From the NCBI RefSeq assembly GCF_014229095.1, contig NZ_JAARZC010000001.1, positions 682,001 through 746,000 on the forward strand: 64,000 bases of DNA, written 5' to 3'. This document shows, in pieces, positions 8,346 to 16,544 of the stretch. Both the position numbers and the translations under genes were made by a program. The notes below the pieces were generated by a model, which was not told the DNA's origin, did not search any database, and worked only from the letters and a program-made list of their open reading frames with translations. The DNA is from Listeria cossartiae subsp. cayugensis. Its GTDB lineage: Bacteria > Bacillota > Bacilli > Lactobacillales > Listeriaceae. Each line of letters begins with the position of its first letter. The first letter of the stretch is position 1.

Positions 8346-8379
8346 AAAAAAGTTGGCTCCGCGAAGAGCCAACTTTTTT
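8346..8379. terminator. Bidirectional terminator
   Basis: A stem of 14 bp (AAAAAAGTTGGCTC at 8346-8359 with its complement at 8366-8379), 6-nt loop, A-run before and T-run after, so it works for the convergent ABC and MFS genes. Confidence 0.92.
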
Positions 8380-9854
8380 TAATTTTCACCAGAAATATGT
8401 TTTTTCGGTAAGATAAAATGAATGAAATAACTAACAATACAGCAGGCGAACATTACCCAGAAAACCATATGAAGGCCGCTATACAAAATATCTCGAAGCG
8501 GTTCAACTAGATCTGCGCTCACGTTGCCAGACGTTTGTGGACTAATTAGTTGATTTAAATTACTGCGATTCACTTCACTACCAGCTGCGGCACGGAATTC
8601 ACTAGTAAGAACTGAGTTGAAAATTGTTCCGAATACAGCTACACCAATCGTTTGACCAACTGTTCTGAAAAGTGTGTTGGAAGCAGTAGCGATACCTGTT
8701 TGGAATCGCGGTACAGCATCTTGAACGGTTACAGTAGTAGTAGTAAAAATAATTCCGAAGCCAAATCCCATAAATGCACTATTTAAATAGAAGAAGATGT
8801 CATTTGTGGAAGCGGGGAATAAAGCTAAAATCAATCCACTTGCCGCTGTTATCAACACACCGATACCGACTGTGTGGCGATTTCCAAGTGTCATTAACAG
8901 TTTTCCGCCGATAAATGAACCAACAATCCATGTAATCGAAAGCGGTGCAAGCATAAAGCCAGCAATTGTAGCCCCGTGGCCAAGCATACCTTGCGCCCAC
9001 ATTGGAATATAAACGTTGATACCAATTAAAAAGGCACTAATCAAGAAACCAATTAAGTTCCCAATTAAAACAACGGGATTTTTAAATAATACAAATGGCA
9101 TAATCGGATCTTTTGCACGTTTTTCGACAAAATAAAAAGCAACAAATAATACAATCGAAACGGCAAAAAGAATAACGACGAGCGGTTCTGTCCAGTTGAG
9201 TGATTCACCAGCCCGCTGTAATGCGAATAATAAGCCAAGTAGTGCCACCGTGAAGAGCGAGGCGCCTAAATAGTCAATCGGTAATTTCACATGTTCCACT
9301 TTTTCACGTAAATAAAGCAAAATAAGTAAAATTGTCAAAATGCCGATTGGGACATTGATAAAGAAAATCCAATGCCATGAAAGTTGGTCTACTAAAAATC
9401 CACCAACAAGTGGTCCAAATACACCAGCGATACCCCAGGCAGAACCCATAAAGCCAAGTACTTTAGCGCGTTTTTCAAATGGGTACACGTCTGCGATAAT
9501 TGTCATAGTAGATGGTAAAATCCCACCTGCTCCAATACCTTGAATCGCGCGAAAAATAATTAATTGTTCCATATTTTGTGCGAATCCACAAAGTGATGAA
9601 CCAATGATAAAAATAATTGTCGCAATCACAAAGATATTTTTTCGTCCATACAAATCAGACAGTTTCCCGTAAATCGGAACGGTCACTGCTGATGTTAGTA
9701 AATAAACAGAAAAAATCCAGTTCATTAACTCTATACCGTCCAACTGACTTACAATCGTTGGCATCGCAGTACTCACGATGGTACCCTCAATAGCTGCCAT
9801 AAATGTTGCGACAAATACGGCGATGGTAACGGCCTTTACTTTTGTTTGTTCCAA
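8379..9854 (-). CDS. MFS multidrug efflux protein, DHA2 (EmrB/QacA) family
   Basis: A 491-residue transporter with 14 predicted membrane segments. The antiporter motif A is seen as GKLSDLYGRKN, and motif C-like glycine/proline pattern GIAGVFGPLVGG follows. Family members export toxic compounds with proton antiport. It starts with TTG after GGGAGGG. Single gene, no linked regulator; the substrate cannot be predicted. Confidence 0.93.
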   Translation of the reverse strand: MEQTKVKAVTIAVFVATFMAAIEGTIVSTAMPTIVSQLDGIELMNWIFSVYLLTSAVTVPIYGKLSDLYGRKNIFVIATIIFIIGSSLCGFAQNMEQLIIFRAIQGIGAGGILPSTMTIIADVYPFEKRAKVLGFMGSAWGIAGVFGPLVGGFLVDQLSWHWIFFINVPIGILTILLILLYLREKVEHVKLPIDYLGASLFTVALLGLLFALQRAGESLNWTEPLVVILFAVSIVLFVAFYFVEKRAKDPIMPFVLFKNPVVLIGNLIGFLISAFLIGINVYIPMWAQGMLGHGATIAGFMLAPLSITWIVGSFIGGKLLMTLGNRHTVGIGVLITAASGLILALFPASTNDIFFYLNSAFMGFGFGIIFTTTTVTVQDAVPRFQTGIATASNTLFRTVGQTIGVAVFGTIFNSVLTSEFRAAAGSEVNRSNLNQLISPQTSGNVSADLVEPLRDILYSGLHMVFWVMFACCIVSYFIHFILPKKHISGEN

Positions 9855-9953
9855 AAAATTCCCTCCCTTTTCGTCTACCGAATTATAGCATATAAAACGA
9901 CTGATTTGGGAAAAAAGTTAATCTTAAGAAATGCGTTCGTGCAAGATAAGCGC

Positions 9954-9959
9954 TATAAT
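9954..9959 (+). promoter_or_regulatory. -10 box upstream of the M42 peptidase
   Basis: A perfect TATAAT at 9954-9959, 36 bp before the TTG start. No convincing -35 hexamer is seen at the right spacing. Confidence 0.5.
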
Positions 9960-9994
9960 AAAATAGAAGAAAGCGAACTAAAGGAGGAATTTTT

Positions 9995-11047
9995 TTGTCA
10001 TACGAACCAAATACAAAACAAACGATGCAAAAAATTAAAGAACTAACATCTATCCCAAGTCCAACCGGAAATACTGGGAAAATCATTGAAAAACTGGCAA
10101 AAGATTTAGATGCTTCAAAAATCCCCTATACATTAAACAATAAAGGCGGACTGATTGTAACGCTTCCTGGAAAAGATGAATCGAAGCACCGCATGTTAAC
10201 TGCTCACGTCGATACGCTTGGTGCGATGGTCAAAGAAATCAAAGCAGACGGACGTCTACTTTTAACGCTAATTGGTGGTTACCGTTTTAACGCGATCGAA
10301 GGCGAATATTGTACGATCGAAACAAGTGCTGGAGATTTGTATAGTGGCACAATTCTAATGCATCAAACATCTGTCCATGTATATAAAGACGCTGGAACTG
10401 CTGAGCGTAATGATAAAAATATGGAAGTTCGTTTAGACGTGAAAGCGCTAGATGCAGATAAAGTTCGTGCACTTGGAATTGAAGTAGGCGATTTCGTTTC
10501 CTTTGATCCGCGCGTGCAAATTATTAATGATGAATATATCAAATCTCGCCACCTAGATGACAAAGCAAGTGTCGCGATTTTATTGCAACTAATCAACTAT
10601 ATCCATGAAAATAAACTTGAGCTACCGCACACGACGCATTTCTTAATTTCTAATAATGAAGAAATTGGCTACGGCGGTAATTCCAATATTCCAGTTGAAA
10701 CTGTCGAGTATTTAGCTGTTGACATGGGTGCGCTTGGTGACGGGCAAACATCTGACGAATACACTGTTTCAATTTGTGCAAAAGACGGTAGTGGCCCGTA
10801 TCATCTTGGCTTGCGCAAACATTTAGTAGAACTTGCTAAAAAGAATAATATTGATTATAAAGTGGATATTTATCCGTTTTATGCGTCCGATGCAAGTGCG
10901 GCGATTAATGCCGGTAATGATATTATCCATGGTTTAATTGGCCCAGGTATTGATGCAAGCCATGCATATGAACGCACACATCGCGACTCACTTTACCATA
11001 CAGAAAAATTAGTTTATGCATATTTATTTTCAAATATATTGAAATAG
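9995..11047 (+). CDS. M42 family metallopeptidase (glutamyl aminopeptidase-like)
   Basis: A 350-residue cytosolic aminopeptidase of the M42 family with two metal ions. Ligand motifs are visible: TAHVDTLG (His, Asp), HLDDKAS (bridging Asp), NNEEIGYGG (catalytic Glu pair), AVDMGALGDG (Asp) and the last His in DASHAYERTH. The start is TTG preceded by AAGGAGG. It is followed 12 bp later by the peroxidase gene, so the two probably form a small operon. Confidence 0.93.
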   Translation: MSYEPNTKQTMQKIKELTSIPSPTGNTGKIIEKLAKDLDASKIPYTLNNKGGLIVTLPGKDESKHRMLTAHVDTLGAMVKEIKADGRLLLTLIGGYRFNAIEGEYCTIETSAGDLYSGTILMHQTSVHVYKDAGTAERNDKNMEVRLDVKALDADKVRALGIEVGDFVSFDPRVQIINDEYIKSRHLDDKASVAILLQLINYIHENKLELPHTTHFLISNNEEIGYGGNSNIPVETVEYLAVDMGALGDGQTSDEYTVSICAKDGSGPYHLGLRKHLVELAKKNNIDYKVDIYPFYASDASAAINAGNDIIHGLIGPGIDASHAYERTHRDSLYHTEKLVYAYLFSNILK

Positions 11048-11059
11048 GAGGAATTCCGT

Positions 11060-11539
11060 ATGAATGTCCATGATTTTTCTGAAAAAGCAATGAATGGCAA
11101 AGAAATATCGTTAAGTGACTATAAAGGTAAAGTTTTGCTTATCGTGAATACGGCGAGCAAATGTGGTCTAACCCCTCAGTTAGAAGGACTCGAAGCAATG
11201 TATAAAAAACTAGGTGGCGCTAATTTTGAAATTCTTGGTTTCCCGTGCAACCAATTTTTACGCCAAGATCCTGGTAGTGATGAAGAAATCCTCGAATTTT
11301 GCCAAATGAATTACGGCGTGACGTTCCAAATGTTTTCTAAAATCAAAGTAAAAGGCAAAGACGCAAGCCCGCTATACAAATATCTAACCGAACAAACTGG
11401 CGGCAAAAAAGTAGAATGGAACTTTGCAAAATTCCTCATTGATGAAAATGGAGAAGTTGTCGAACGTTTCCCATCAAAAATGAAACCAGAAGATTTTGAG
11501 GATAAAGTAGAAGCCCTTGTTGCCAAAGTAAATAATTAA
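11060..11539 (+). CDS. Glutathione peroxidase-family thiol peroxidase
   Basis: A 159-residue peroxidase of the GPx family. The catalytic residue is Cys35 (NTASKCGLT), with Gln65 in FPCNQF and the Trp/Asn pair in WNFAKFL. A further cysteine in EFCQMNYGV fits the resolving cysteine of two-Cys GPx proteins that use thioredoxin. Cytosolic detoxification of peroxides is likely. It is preceded by AGGAGG and shares a transcript with the M42 peptidase. Confidence 0.93.
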   Translation: MNVHDFSEKAMNGKEISLSDYKGKVLLIVNTASKCGLTPQLEGLEAMYKKLGGANFEILGFPCNQFLRQDPGSDEEILEFCQMNYGVTFQMFSKIKVKGKDASPLYKYLTEQTGGKKVEWNFAKFLIDENGEVVERFPSKMKPEDFEDKVEALVAKVNN

Positions 11540-11544
11540 GAAAG

Positions 11545-11581
11545 ACTCGGTAGTGCATGAATCGCGCTGCCGAGTTTTTTT
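11545..11581 (+). terminator. Terminator after the peroxidase gene
   Basis: A 12-bp stem with two G-T pairs (ACTCGGTAGTGC at 11545-11556 with 11564-11575), loop of 7, followed by seven T residues. Confidence 0.9.
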
Positions 11582-11621
11582 GCATCTTAGTTAGATTAAA
11601 ATGCATGTTACTAAAATCGGC

Positions 11622-11649
11622 TTGTAGTTTTTAATGGAGTGTTTATAAT
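11622..11649 (+). promoter_or_regulatory. Promoter of the LytTR-DUF3021-ABC operon
   Basis: TTGTAG (11622-11627) and a perfect TATAAT (11644-11649) with a 16-bp spacer, 24 bp before the first ATG. The short leader leaves space for regulation mainly upstream of the -35, where I see no clear LytTR-type direct repeat. Confidence 0.65.
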
Positions 11650-11673
11650 AAAAAGAAAAAGGGAGGCAACTAG

Positions 11674-12129
11674 ATGAAATTCCATGTAAAGCAAGATGAA
11701 AATTTAGTGGTTGGCGAAGTGAATATATATTGTCATCCCGATAATCTAGCAGAAGTATCCAGCATGGTAGCGGGACTAGAAGAGCCAACGGAAAAAATCT
11801 CCGTTAAAAAAGATAGCGCCACCTATTTGCTAGAGCCAAATACGATTTTATATTTTGAAGCAGTGGAAAGTAAAATCTTTGTTTATACGGAACAAGACGT
11901 CTATGAAATCCATTGGAAACTATATGAATTGGAAGAAAAATTCAAAGATAGTTCCTTTTTCAGGTGCTCGAAATCGATGATATTAAATATCGATGCGATT
12001 GAAAAAATTGCCCCTAGTTTTAATGGGAAATTTGAAGCGAACCTTTTTAATAATGAAAAAGTGATTATTTCCAGACAATACGCCAAAGTCTTAAAGCAGA
12101 AATTAAACATGGGAGGGAAGCGCAAATGA
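11674..12129 (+). CDS. LytTR-domain DNA-binding regulator
   Basis: A 151-residue protein whose C-terminal two thirds (about 45-147) are a LytTR DNA-binding domain; FFRCSKSMILNIDAIEKI is the recognisable core. It lacks a receiver domain, so it is not a normal two-component response regulator. In LytTR regulatory systems of streptococci, such short regulators are held in check by a membrane protein encoded next to them. Here the next gene is a DUF3021 membrane protein, overlapping by four bases, followed by an ABC exporter. Autoregulation is likely but unproven. Confidence 0.9.
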   Translation: MKFHVKQDENLVVGEVNIYCHPDNLAEVSSMVAGLEEPTEKISVKKDSATYLLEPNTILYFEAVESKIFVYTEQDVYEIHWKLYELEEKFKDSSFFRCSKSMILNIDAIEKIAPSFNGKFEANLFNNEKVIISRQYAKVLKQKLNMGGKRK

Positions 12130-12554
12130 CTAAAAAACTAATTCAATTTATTCAATCTATGTGTATTATTTTCACGGCCTCGATGATAACGATGATTTGT
12201 TCTTATGTCGCGACAGGACAAACAGAATTAATGGCCATTCAAGACGTTTTTATCATGTTAGGATTTAGTATCGTAACGACTTTTATTCAGCAATTACTTT
12301 TTAATCATTCGATAAAGACGAAACGAACTTTTTACATCCGCTTGCTTGTGTTTTTCCTTTTTATAGGCGCGACGATTTTAGGGCTAGGGTGGTTGTTTGA
12401 TTGGTATGATACAATTGCTGGATTTATGATTATCTTTGGGTTAATTTGTGTGACTTTTCTTGTGATGCATGCTTTTTTCAGTTACCGCGATGCGAAATTT
12501 AGTAATGAAATTAATCAAAAATTAGCAGAAATGCGAGAAAGGGAGACAAAATGA
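12126..12554 (+). CDS. DUF3021 family membrane protein, probable partner of the LytTR regulator
   Basis: A 142-residue protein with four predicted membrane segments (about 12-30, 40-58, 70-90, 98-116) and a charged C-terminal tail. The DUF3021 family is regularly found next to LytTR regulators. By analogy with HdrM/BrsM-type membrane inhibitors it may sequester the regulator, but this is inference. It overlaps both neighbours by four bases (ATGA), which argues for fixed stoichiometry. Confidence 0.82.
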   Translation: MTKKLIQFIQSMCIIFTASMITMICSYVATGQTELMAIQDVFIMLGFSIVTTFIQQLLFNHSIKTKRTFYIRLLVFFLFIGATILGLGWLFDWYDTIAGFMIIFGLICVTFLVMHAFFSYRDAKFSNEINQKLAEMRERETK

Positions 12555-13462
12555 TAAAACTGACGAATGTAGTTAAAACGTTTGGTAAAGTCGAAGCAGT
12601 CAAGGGCATTAATTTAGAAGTAGAGAAAGGGGCCTTGTTTGCTTTTCTCGGTGAAAATGGTGCGGGGAAATCGACCACGCTGAGCATGATTTGTACAGAA
12701 AGCGAACCCACTTCGGGAGAAATTTTTATTGATGATGAACAGTTGACTTTCAAAAATCGTAAAGCGTTTAGGCAGAAATTGGGGGTTGTTTTTCAGGATA
12801 ATGTGTTGGATGATTTACTGACGGTGCGGGAAAATTTATACAATCGCGCGAGTTTGTATGGGAAAACAAAAGCTGAAATTACCGAACGCCTAGAACTTGT
12901 TTCTTCTATGATGGGGATTGAGGATATTTTGAATCGGCGGTTTGAAAAATTATCTGGCGGGCAAAAACGTCGGGCGGAAATTGCTCGAGCGATTATGCAT
13001 GATCCAGAAATCTTGCTACTAGATGAGCCAACAACCGGGCTGGATCCGAAAACGAGAGTCAGTGTCTGGAAAATTATTGATTATTTGCGCGAAGAATTGG
13101 GCATGACGGTATTTTTGACGACTCATTATTTAGAAGAAGCGAAGGACGCGGACCAGTTAGCGGTCATTCATAAAGGTAAAATTATTGCGGAAGGCACGCC
13201 AGCGAGTATTAGAAGTCGTTTTTCTGTGGATAAAATTTTCTTTTATGAACCTAAGCTAGCGGAACTGCAAGCAATTATCGAGGAACTAGGTTTGCCGTTT
13301 AAAGTAACGAAGGGATTGATGCGCGTGGATGTCATAAAGGAAGATGTCGGAATTTTGGCTATTTTAAACCGAACAGCGGGGCTTTACAGTTCATTTGAGG
13401 TAATTAAAGGAAATCTGGATGATGCATTTATCTCTCTGATTAAGGAGGATTCTAATGATTAG
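12551..13462 (+). CDS. ABC transporter ATP-binding protein
   Basis: A 303-residue ATPase. Walker A is GENGAGKST, signature LSGGQKRRAEIARA, Walker B EILLLDEPTTGLDP. The C-terminal extension after residue 215 resembles the DrrA/YhcG-type exporters. It is translationally coupled to the DUF3021 gene and overlaps the permease gene by eight bases. The cargo is unknown; toxin, lipid or peptide export is usual for the family. Confidence 0.92.
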   Translation: MIKLTNVVKTFGKVEAVKGINLEVEKGALFAFLGENGAGKSTTLSMICTESEPTSGEIFIDDEQLTFKNRKAFRQKLGVVFQDNVLDDLLTVRENLYNRASLYGKTKAEITERLELVSSMMGIEDILNRRFEKLSGGQKRRAEIARAIMHDPEILLLDEPTTGLDPKTRVSVWKIIDYLREELGMTVFLTTHYLEEAKDADQLAVIHKGKIIAEGTPASIRSRFSVDKIFFYEPKLAELQAIIEELGLPFKVTKGLMRVDVIKEDVGILAILNRTAGLYSSFEVIKGNLDDAFISLIKEDSND

Positions 13463-14309
13463 TCGAAATTTAAAAATCTATTTTCGTGATAAAACGGCTG
13501 TATTTATGTCGTTATTGACGATTTTAATTATTATTGGCTTGTATGCGATTTTTCTAGGAAGCAATATGGAGGAGATGTTCAAACAGGCTTCTGGGAAAGC
13601 AACGGGGATACAAGAATTAGTGAATACGTGGGTGATTGCCGGGATTTTGGCGATAACACCGGTCACTGTTTCGCTCGCGGTTTTTTCTTTAAAAGTGCAT
13701 GATGAGGAGGAGAGCATTGCAAGAAGTTTTGCGATAACACCGGCTTCGAGATGGCGTATCGTTATAAGTTATATTGTCAGCGGGCTGGTGGCTTCGTTTC
13801 TGCTTTCTGTGATAACCCTTTTTGTTGGTGAAATGTATATTTGGTTGACAGGTGGAGCTCTTATACCGCTAGAAAGTTGGGCGCGTTTAATCGGAATTAT
13901 TTTAATTAATGTTCTATGTTGTAGTAGTATTATGTTTTTTATCGCTAGTTTGGTGAAGAAAGCTAGTGCCTTTAGTTCGGTTTCGACGATTGTTGGGACA
14001 GTGATTGGCTTTATTGCTGGAATTTATTTGCCAATCGGCTCTCTTCCAGCGGTAGTGCAAACGGTGATGAAATGTTTTCCTTTTACGTACGGTGCGTCAG
14101 CTATTCGAGAAATTATGACAAAAGAACCGTTGCAACAAGTTTTTAATGGGAATACTCATGCGATGGATGCGACGAAAGAAATGATTGGGATTACGATTTA
14201 TTGGGGCGATAAAACGGTCACAACAGGTATGAGCTTACTTATTTTAATCGCCTTTGCAGTCGTGTTTGGCGCATTATCTGTCGTCCTAATGAAACGGCAA
14301 ACAAAATAA
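13455..14309 (+). CDS. ABC-2 type permease
   Basis: A 284-residue membrane protein of the ABC-2 family with six predicted hydrophobic segments and an extracellular loop after segment one. It completes the exporter with the preceding ATPase. AGGAGG within the ATPase gene precedes its ATG. No convincing terminator hairpin is visible between its stop and the prfC promoter. Confidence 0.9.
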   Translation: MISRNLKIYFRDKTAVFMSLLTILIIIGLYAIFLGSNMEEMFKQASGKATGIQELVNTWVIAGILAITPVTVSLAVFSLKVHDEEESIARSFAITPASRWRIVISYIVSGLVASFLLSVITLFVGEMYIWLTGGALIPLESWARLIGIILINVLCCSSIMFFIASLVKKASAFSSVSTIVGTVIGFIAGIYLPIGSLPAVVQTVMKCFPFTYGASAIREIMTKEPLQQVFNGNTHAMDATKEMIGITIYWGDKTVTTGMSLLILIAFAVVFGALSVVLMKRQTK

Positions 14310-14346
14310 TTTTTGAATAAAAAATCAGCCGAAATTCTCCTAGTTA

Positions 14347-14355
14347 TGCTATACT
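14347..14355 (+). promoter_or_regulatory. Extended -10 promoter element of prfC
   Basis: TGC-TATACT at 14347-14355, 36 bp before the chosen prfC ATG, with a poor -35. The same extended -10 form precedes ilvE. Confidence 0.6.
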
Positions 14356-14390
14356 AATGGAATGTGAATGAATCTAGGAGGAAAATAACA

Positions 14391-15959
14391 ATGAGTCAAG
14401 ATTTGCAAAAAGAAGTTGCTTCACGCAAAACGTTTGCGATTATTTCTCACCCGGATGCTGGGAAAACGACGATTACTGAGCAATTATTATTATTCGGTGG
14501 CGTTATCCGTTCAGCTGGGACTGTAAAGGGAAAGAAATCTGGCAAGTTTGCGACAAGTGACTGGATGGAAATTGAAAAACAACGTGGTATCTCGGTAACG
14601 AGTTCTGTGATGCAGTTTGATTATAATGGTTCAAGAATTAATATTTTGGATACACCGGGGCACTCGGATTTCAGTGAAGATACGTACCGGACATTGATGG
14701 CGGTCGATAGTGCTGTCATGGTTATCGATGCGGCAAAAGGGATTGAGGCCCAAACGTTAAAACTATTCAAAGTTTGTCGAATGCGCGGAATTCCTATTTT
14801 TACGTTTATTAATAAAATGGACCGTCAAGGGAAAATGCCTCTTGAACTACTTGCTGAACTAGAAGAGGTTCTTGGTATTGAATCGTATCCAATGAACTGG
14901 CCGATTGGTATGGGCAAAGAGCTTGCTGGGCTTTATGACCGTTATCATCGTGTAATTGAGCAATATCGTTCAGAAGAAGATGAGCGTTTCTTACCACTGG
15001 GTGAAGATGGTGATTTGAAAGAAGCACATGCTATTCAAAAATCACTTTATTACGATCAAGCCTTGGAAGAAATTATGTTGCTAGATGAAGCTGGTAATGA
15101 CTTTAGCCGCGAACGTATTATTGCGGGCGAGCAAACACCAGTATTTTTCGGAAGTGCCTTAACAAACTTTGGCGTAGAAACTTTCTTACGTACATTTGTT
15201 GATTTTGCACCGGCTCCTTCCAGTCATGAATCGAATGAAGGTGTGATTGAAGCAGATAATCCGAAGTTTTCCGGCTTTATCTTCAAAATTCAAGCTAATA
15301 TGAACCCTGCCCACCGTGATCGGATTGCTTTTATTCGAATTTGTTCAGGTGAATTTGAACGCGGTATGAACGTTACGTTGACGCGAACAGGGAAAAGTAT
15401 GAAACTTGCGAACTCGACGCAGTTTATGGCAGATGACCGGGAAACGGTTAATCGTGCGGTTGCTGGTGATATTATCGGTTTATACGACACGGGAAATTAT
15501 CAAATTGGTGATACGATTACTAATGGAAGTAAAAAACTCGAATTTGAAAAACTTCCGCAGTTTACACCAGAATTGTTTATGCGTGTTTATGCGAAAAACG
15601 TGATGAAACAAAAGCATTTCCATAAAGGCGTAGAGCAACTCGTGCAAGAAGGTGCGATTCAGTTGTTTAAAACATGGCGCACAGAAGAATACATCATTGG
15701 CGCTGTTGGTCAGTTGCAATTTGAAGTATTCGAACACAGAATGCGCGGCGAATATAATTCAGAAATCCGAATGGAGCCAATCGGTAAAAAAATTGCTCGT
15801 TGGGTGAAAGAAGAAGACGCGGACGAAAAACTATCTACAGCAAGAAGCATGCTAGTGAAAGACCGTTTCGACCAACCGTTATTCTTATTCGAAAATGAAT
15901 TCGCAATCAATTGGTTTAATGATAAAAATCCAGATATCGAATTAACTTCATTACTATAA
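14391..15959 (+). CDS. prfC: Peptide chain release factor 3 (GTPase)
   Basis: A 522-residue translational GTPase that helps recycle RF1/RF2 after termination. G motifs are HPDAGKTT (P-loop), DTPGHSDF and NKMD, followed by the switch-like EKQRGIS segment. I chose the ATG at 14391, which follows AGGAGG by 8 bases; an in-frame ATG at 14364 has no ribosome site. Single gene with own promoter and terminator. Confidence 0.96.
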   Translation: MSQDLQKEVASRKTFAIISHPDAGKTTITEQLLLFGGVIRSAGTVKGKKSGKFATSDWMEIEKQRGISVTSSVMQFDYNGSRINILDTPGHSDFSEDTYRTLMAVDSAVMVIDAAKGIEAQTLKLFKVCRMRGIPIFTFINKMDRQGKMPLELLAELEEVLGIESYPMNWPIGMGKELAGLYDRYHRVIEQYRSEEDERFLPLGEDGDLKEAHAIQKSLYYDQALEEIMLLDEAGNDFSRERIIAGEQTPVFFGSALTNFGVETFLRTFVDFAPAPSSHESNEGVIEADNPKFSGFIFKIQANMNPAHRDRIAFIRICSGEFERGMNVTLTRTGKSMKLANSTQFMADDRETVNRAVAGDIIGLYDTGNYQIGDTITNGSKKLEFEKLPQFTPELFMRVYAKNVMKQKHFHKGVEQLVQEGAIQLFKTWRTEEYIIGAVGQLQFEVFEHRMRGEYNSEIRMEPIGKKIARWVKEEDADEKLSTARSMLVKDRFDQPLFLFENEFAINWFNDKNPDIELTSLL

Positions 15960-15960
15960 A

Positions 15961-16003
15961 AAAAGCAACCTATTTGTATTTTCGCAAATAGGTTGTTTTT
16001 TTC
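15961..16003 (+). terminator. Terminator of prfC
   Basis: An 11-bp perfect stem CAACCTATTTG (15966-15976 with 15985-15995), 8-nt loop, seven T residues. The -35 box of the marR promoter begins one base after the T-run. Confidence 0.93.
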
Positions 16004-16031
16004 TTGACAATTTTTCGAAACGCGCTATAAT
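16004..16031 (+). promoter_or_regulatory. Promoter of marR
   Basis: TTGACA (16004-16009) and TATAAT (16026-16031), both perfect consensus, with a 16-bp spacer. Such a strong promoter fits one that is held down by a repressor. Confidence 0.88.
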
Positions 16032-16034
16032 TAG

Positions 16035-16046
16035 TTAGAATTCTAA
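16035..16046. promoter_or_regulatory. MarR-type operator 1 (TTAGAATTCTAA)
   Basis: A 12-bp perfect palindrome just downstream of the -10 box, where the transcript would start. The same core recurs before the MATE gene, which makes autorepression by the MarR protein likely. Confidence 0.75.
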
Positions 16047-16065
16047 TTAATAAGGAGGAATACTC

Positions 16066-16491
16066 GTGAGAAGAGAGAAGACGATGGATACGTTGATTCG
16101 TTCGATTATGATTAAATCCAAACGGAAAATGGACGCAAAAGTTGCTCAATTTGGGCTGACAACACAACAAGCTAGAGTTCTTGGGTTTTTAAATGATAAT
16201 GCGGCAAATGAAATTATCCAAAAAGATCTTCAGCGAATTTTCCAAACGCGTGGTGCAAGTATTACTAGTTTGATTCAAGGTCTTGAGAAAAAGAAATTGA
16301 TTTCGCGCAAACCAAGCATTCGAGATGGCCGAGAAAAAGTAGTTACTTTAACTGAGGAAGGCAAGCAGATTGTAGACGAATTTAATGCTTCTTTTCCGCG
16401 TGAAGACGATAAAGCGAAGAAAATTCTTTCCGCTGATGAGTATAAAACTTTTATTGATTTACTTAGCAAGATTGACGATAATACCGAATAA
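16066..16491 (+). CDS. MarR-family transcriptional regulator
   Basis: A 141-residue winged-helix regulator. The recognition region covers residues 20-90 (LTTQQARVLGFL, TRGASITSLIQGLEKKKLI, then the wing DGREKVVTLTEEG). MarR proteins bind palindromes as dimers and are released by small ligands. It probably represses itself and the MATE pump through the two identical palindromes at 16035 and 16508. RBS AAGGAGG; start is GTG. Confidence 0.93.
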   Translation: MRREKTMDTLIRSIMIKSKRKMDAKVAQFGLTTQQARVLGFLNDNAANEIIQKDLQRIFQTRGASITSLIQGLEKKKLISRKPSIRDGREKVVTLTEEGKQIVDEFNASFPREDDKAKKILSADEYKTFIDLLSKIDDNTE

Positions 16492-16507
16492 AAAAAATTT
16501 AACTATA

Positions 16508-16525
16508 TAGTTAGAATTCTAACTA
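16508..16525. promoter_or_regulatory. MarR-type operator 2 (18-bp perfect palindrome)
   Basis: TAGTTAGAATTCTAACTA, a perfect 18-bp palindrome in the 53-bp gap between marR and the MATE gene. It contains operator 1 in full and is longer, so it may bind more tightly. It could block an internal promoter (an A/T-rich TATATA-like stretch overlaps it) or act as a roadblock to read-through. Confidence 0.75.
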
Positions 16526-16544
16526 ATTTCAAGGGGGAACTAAA

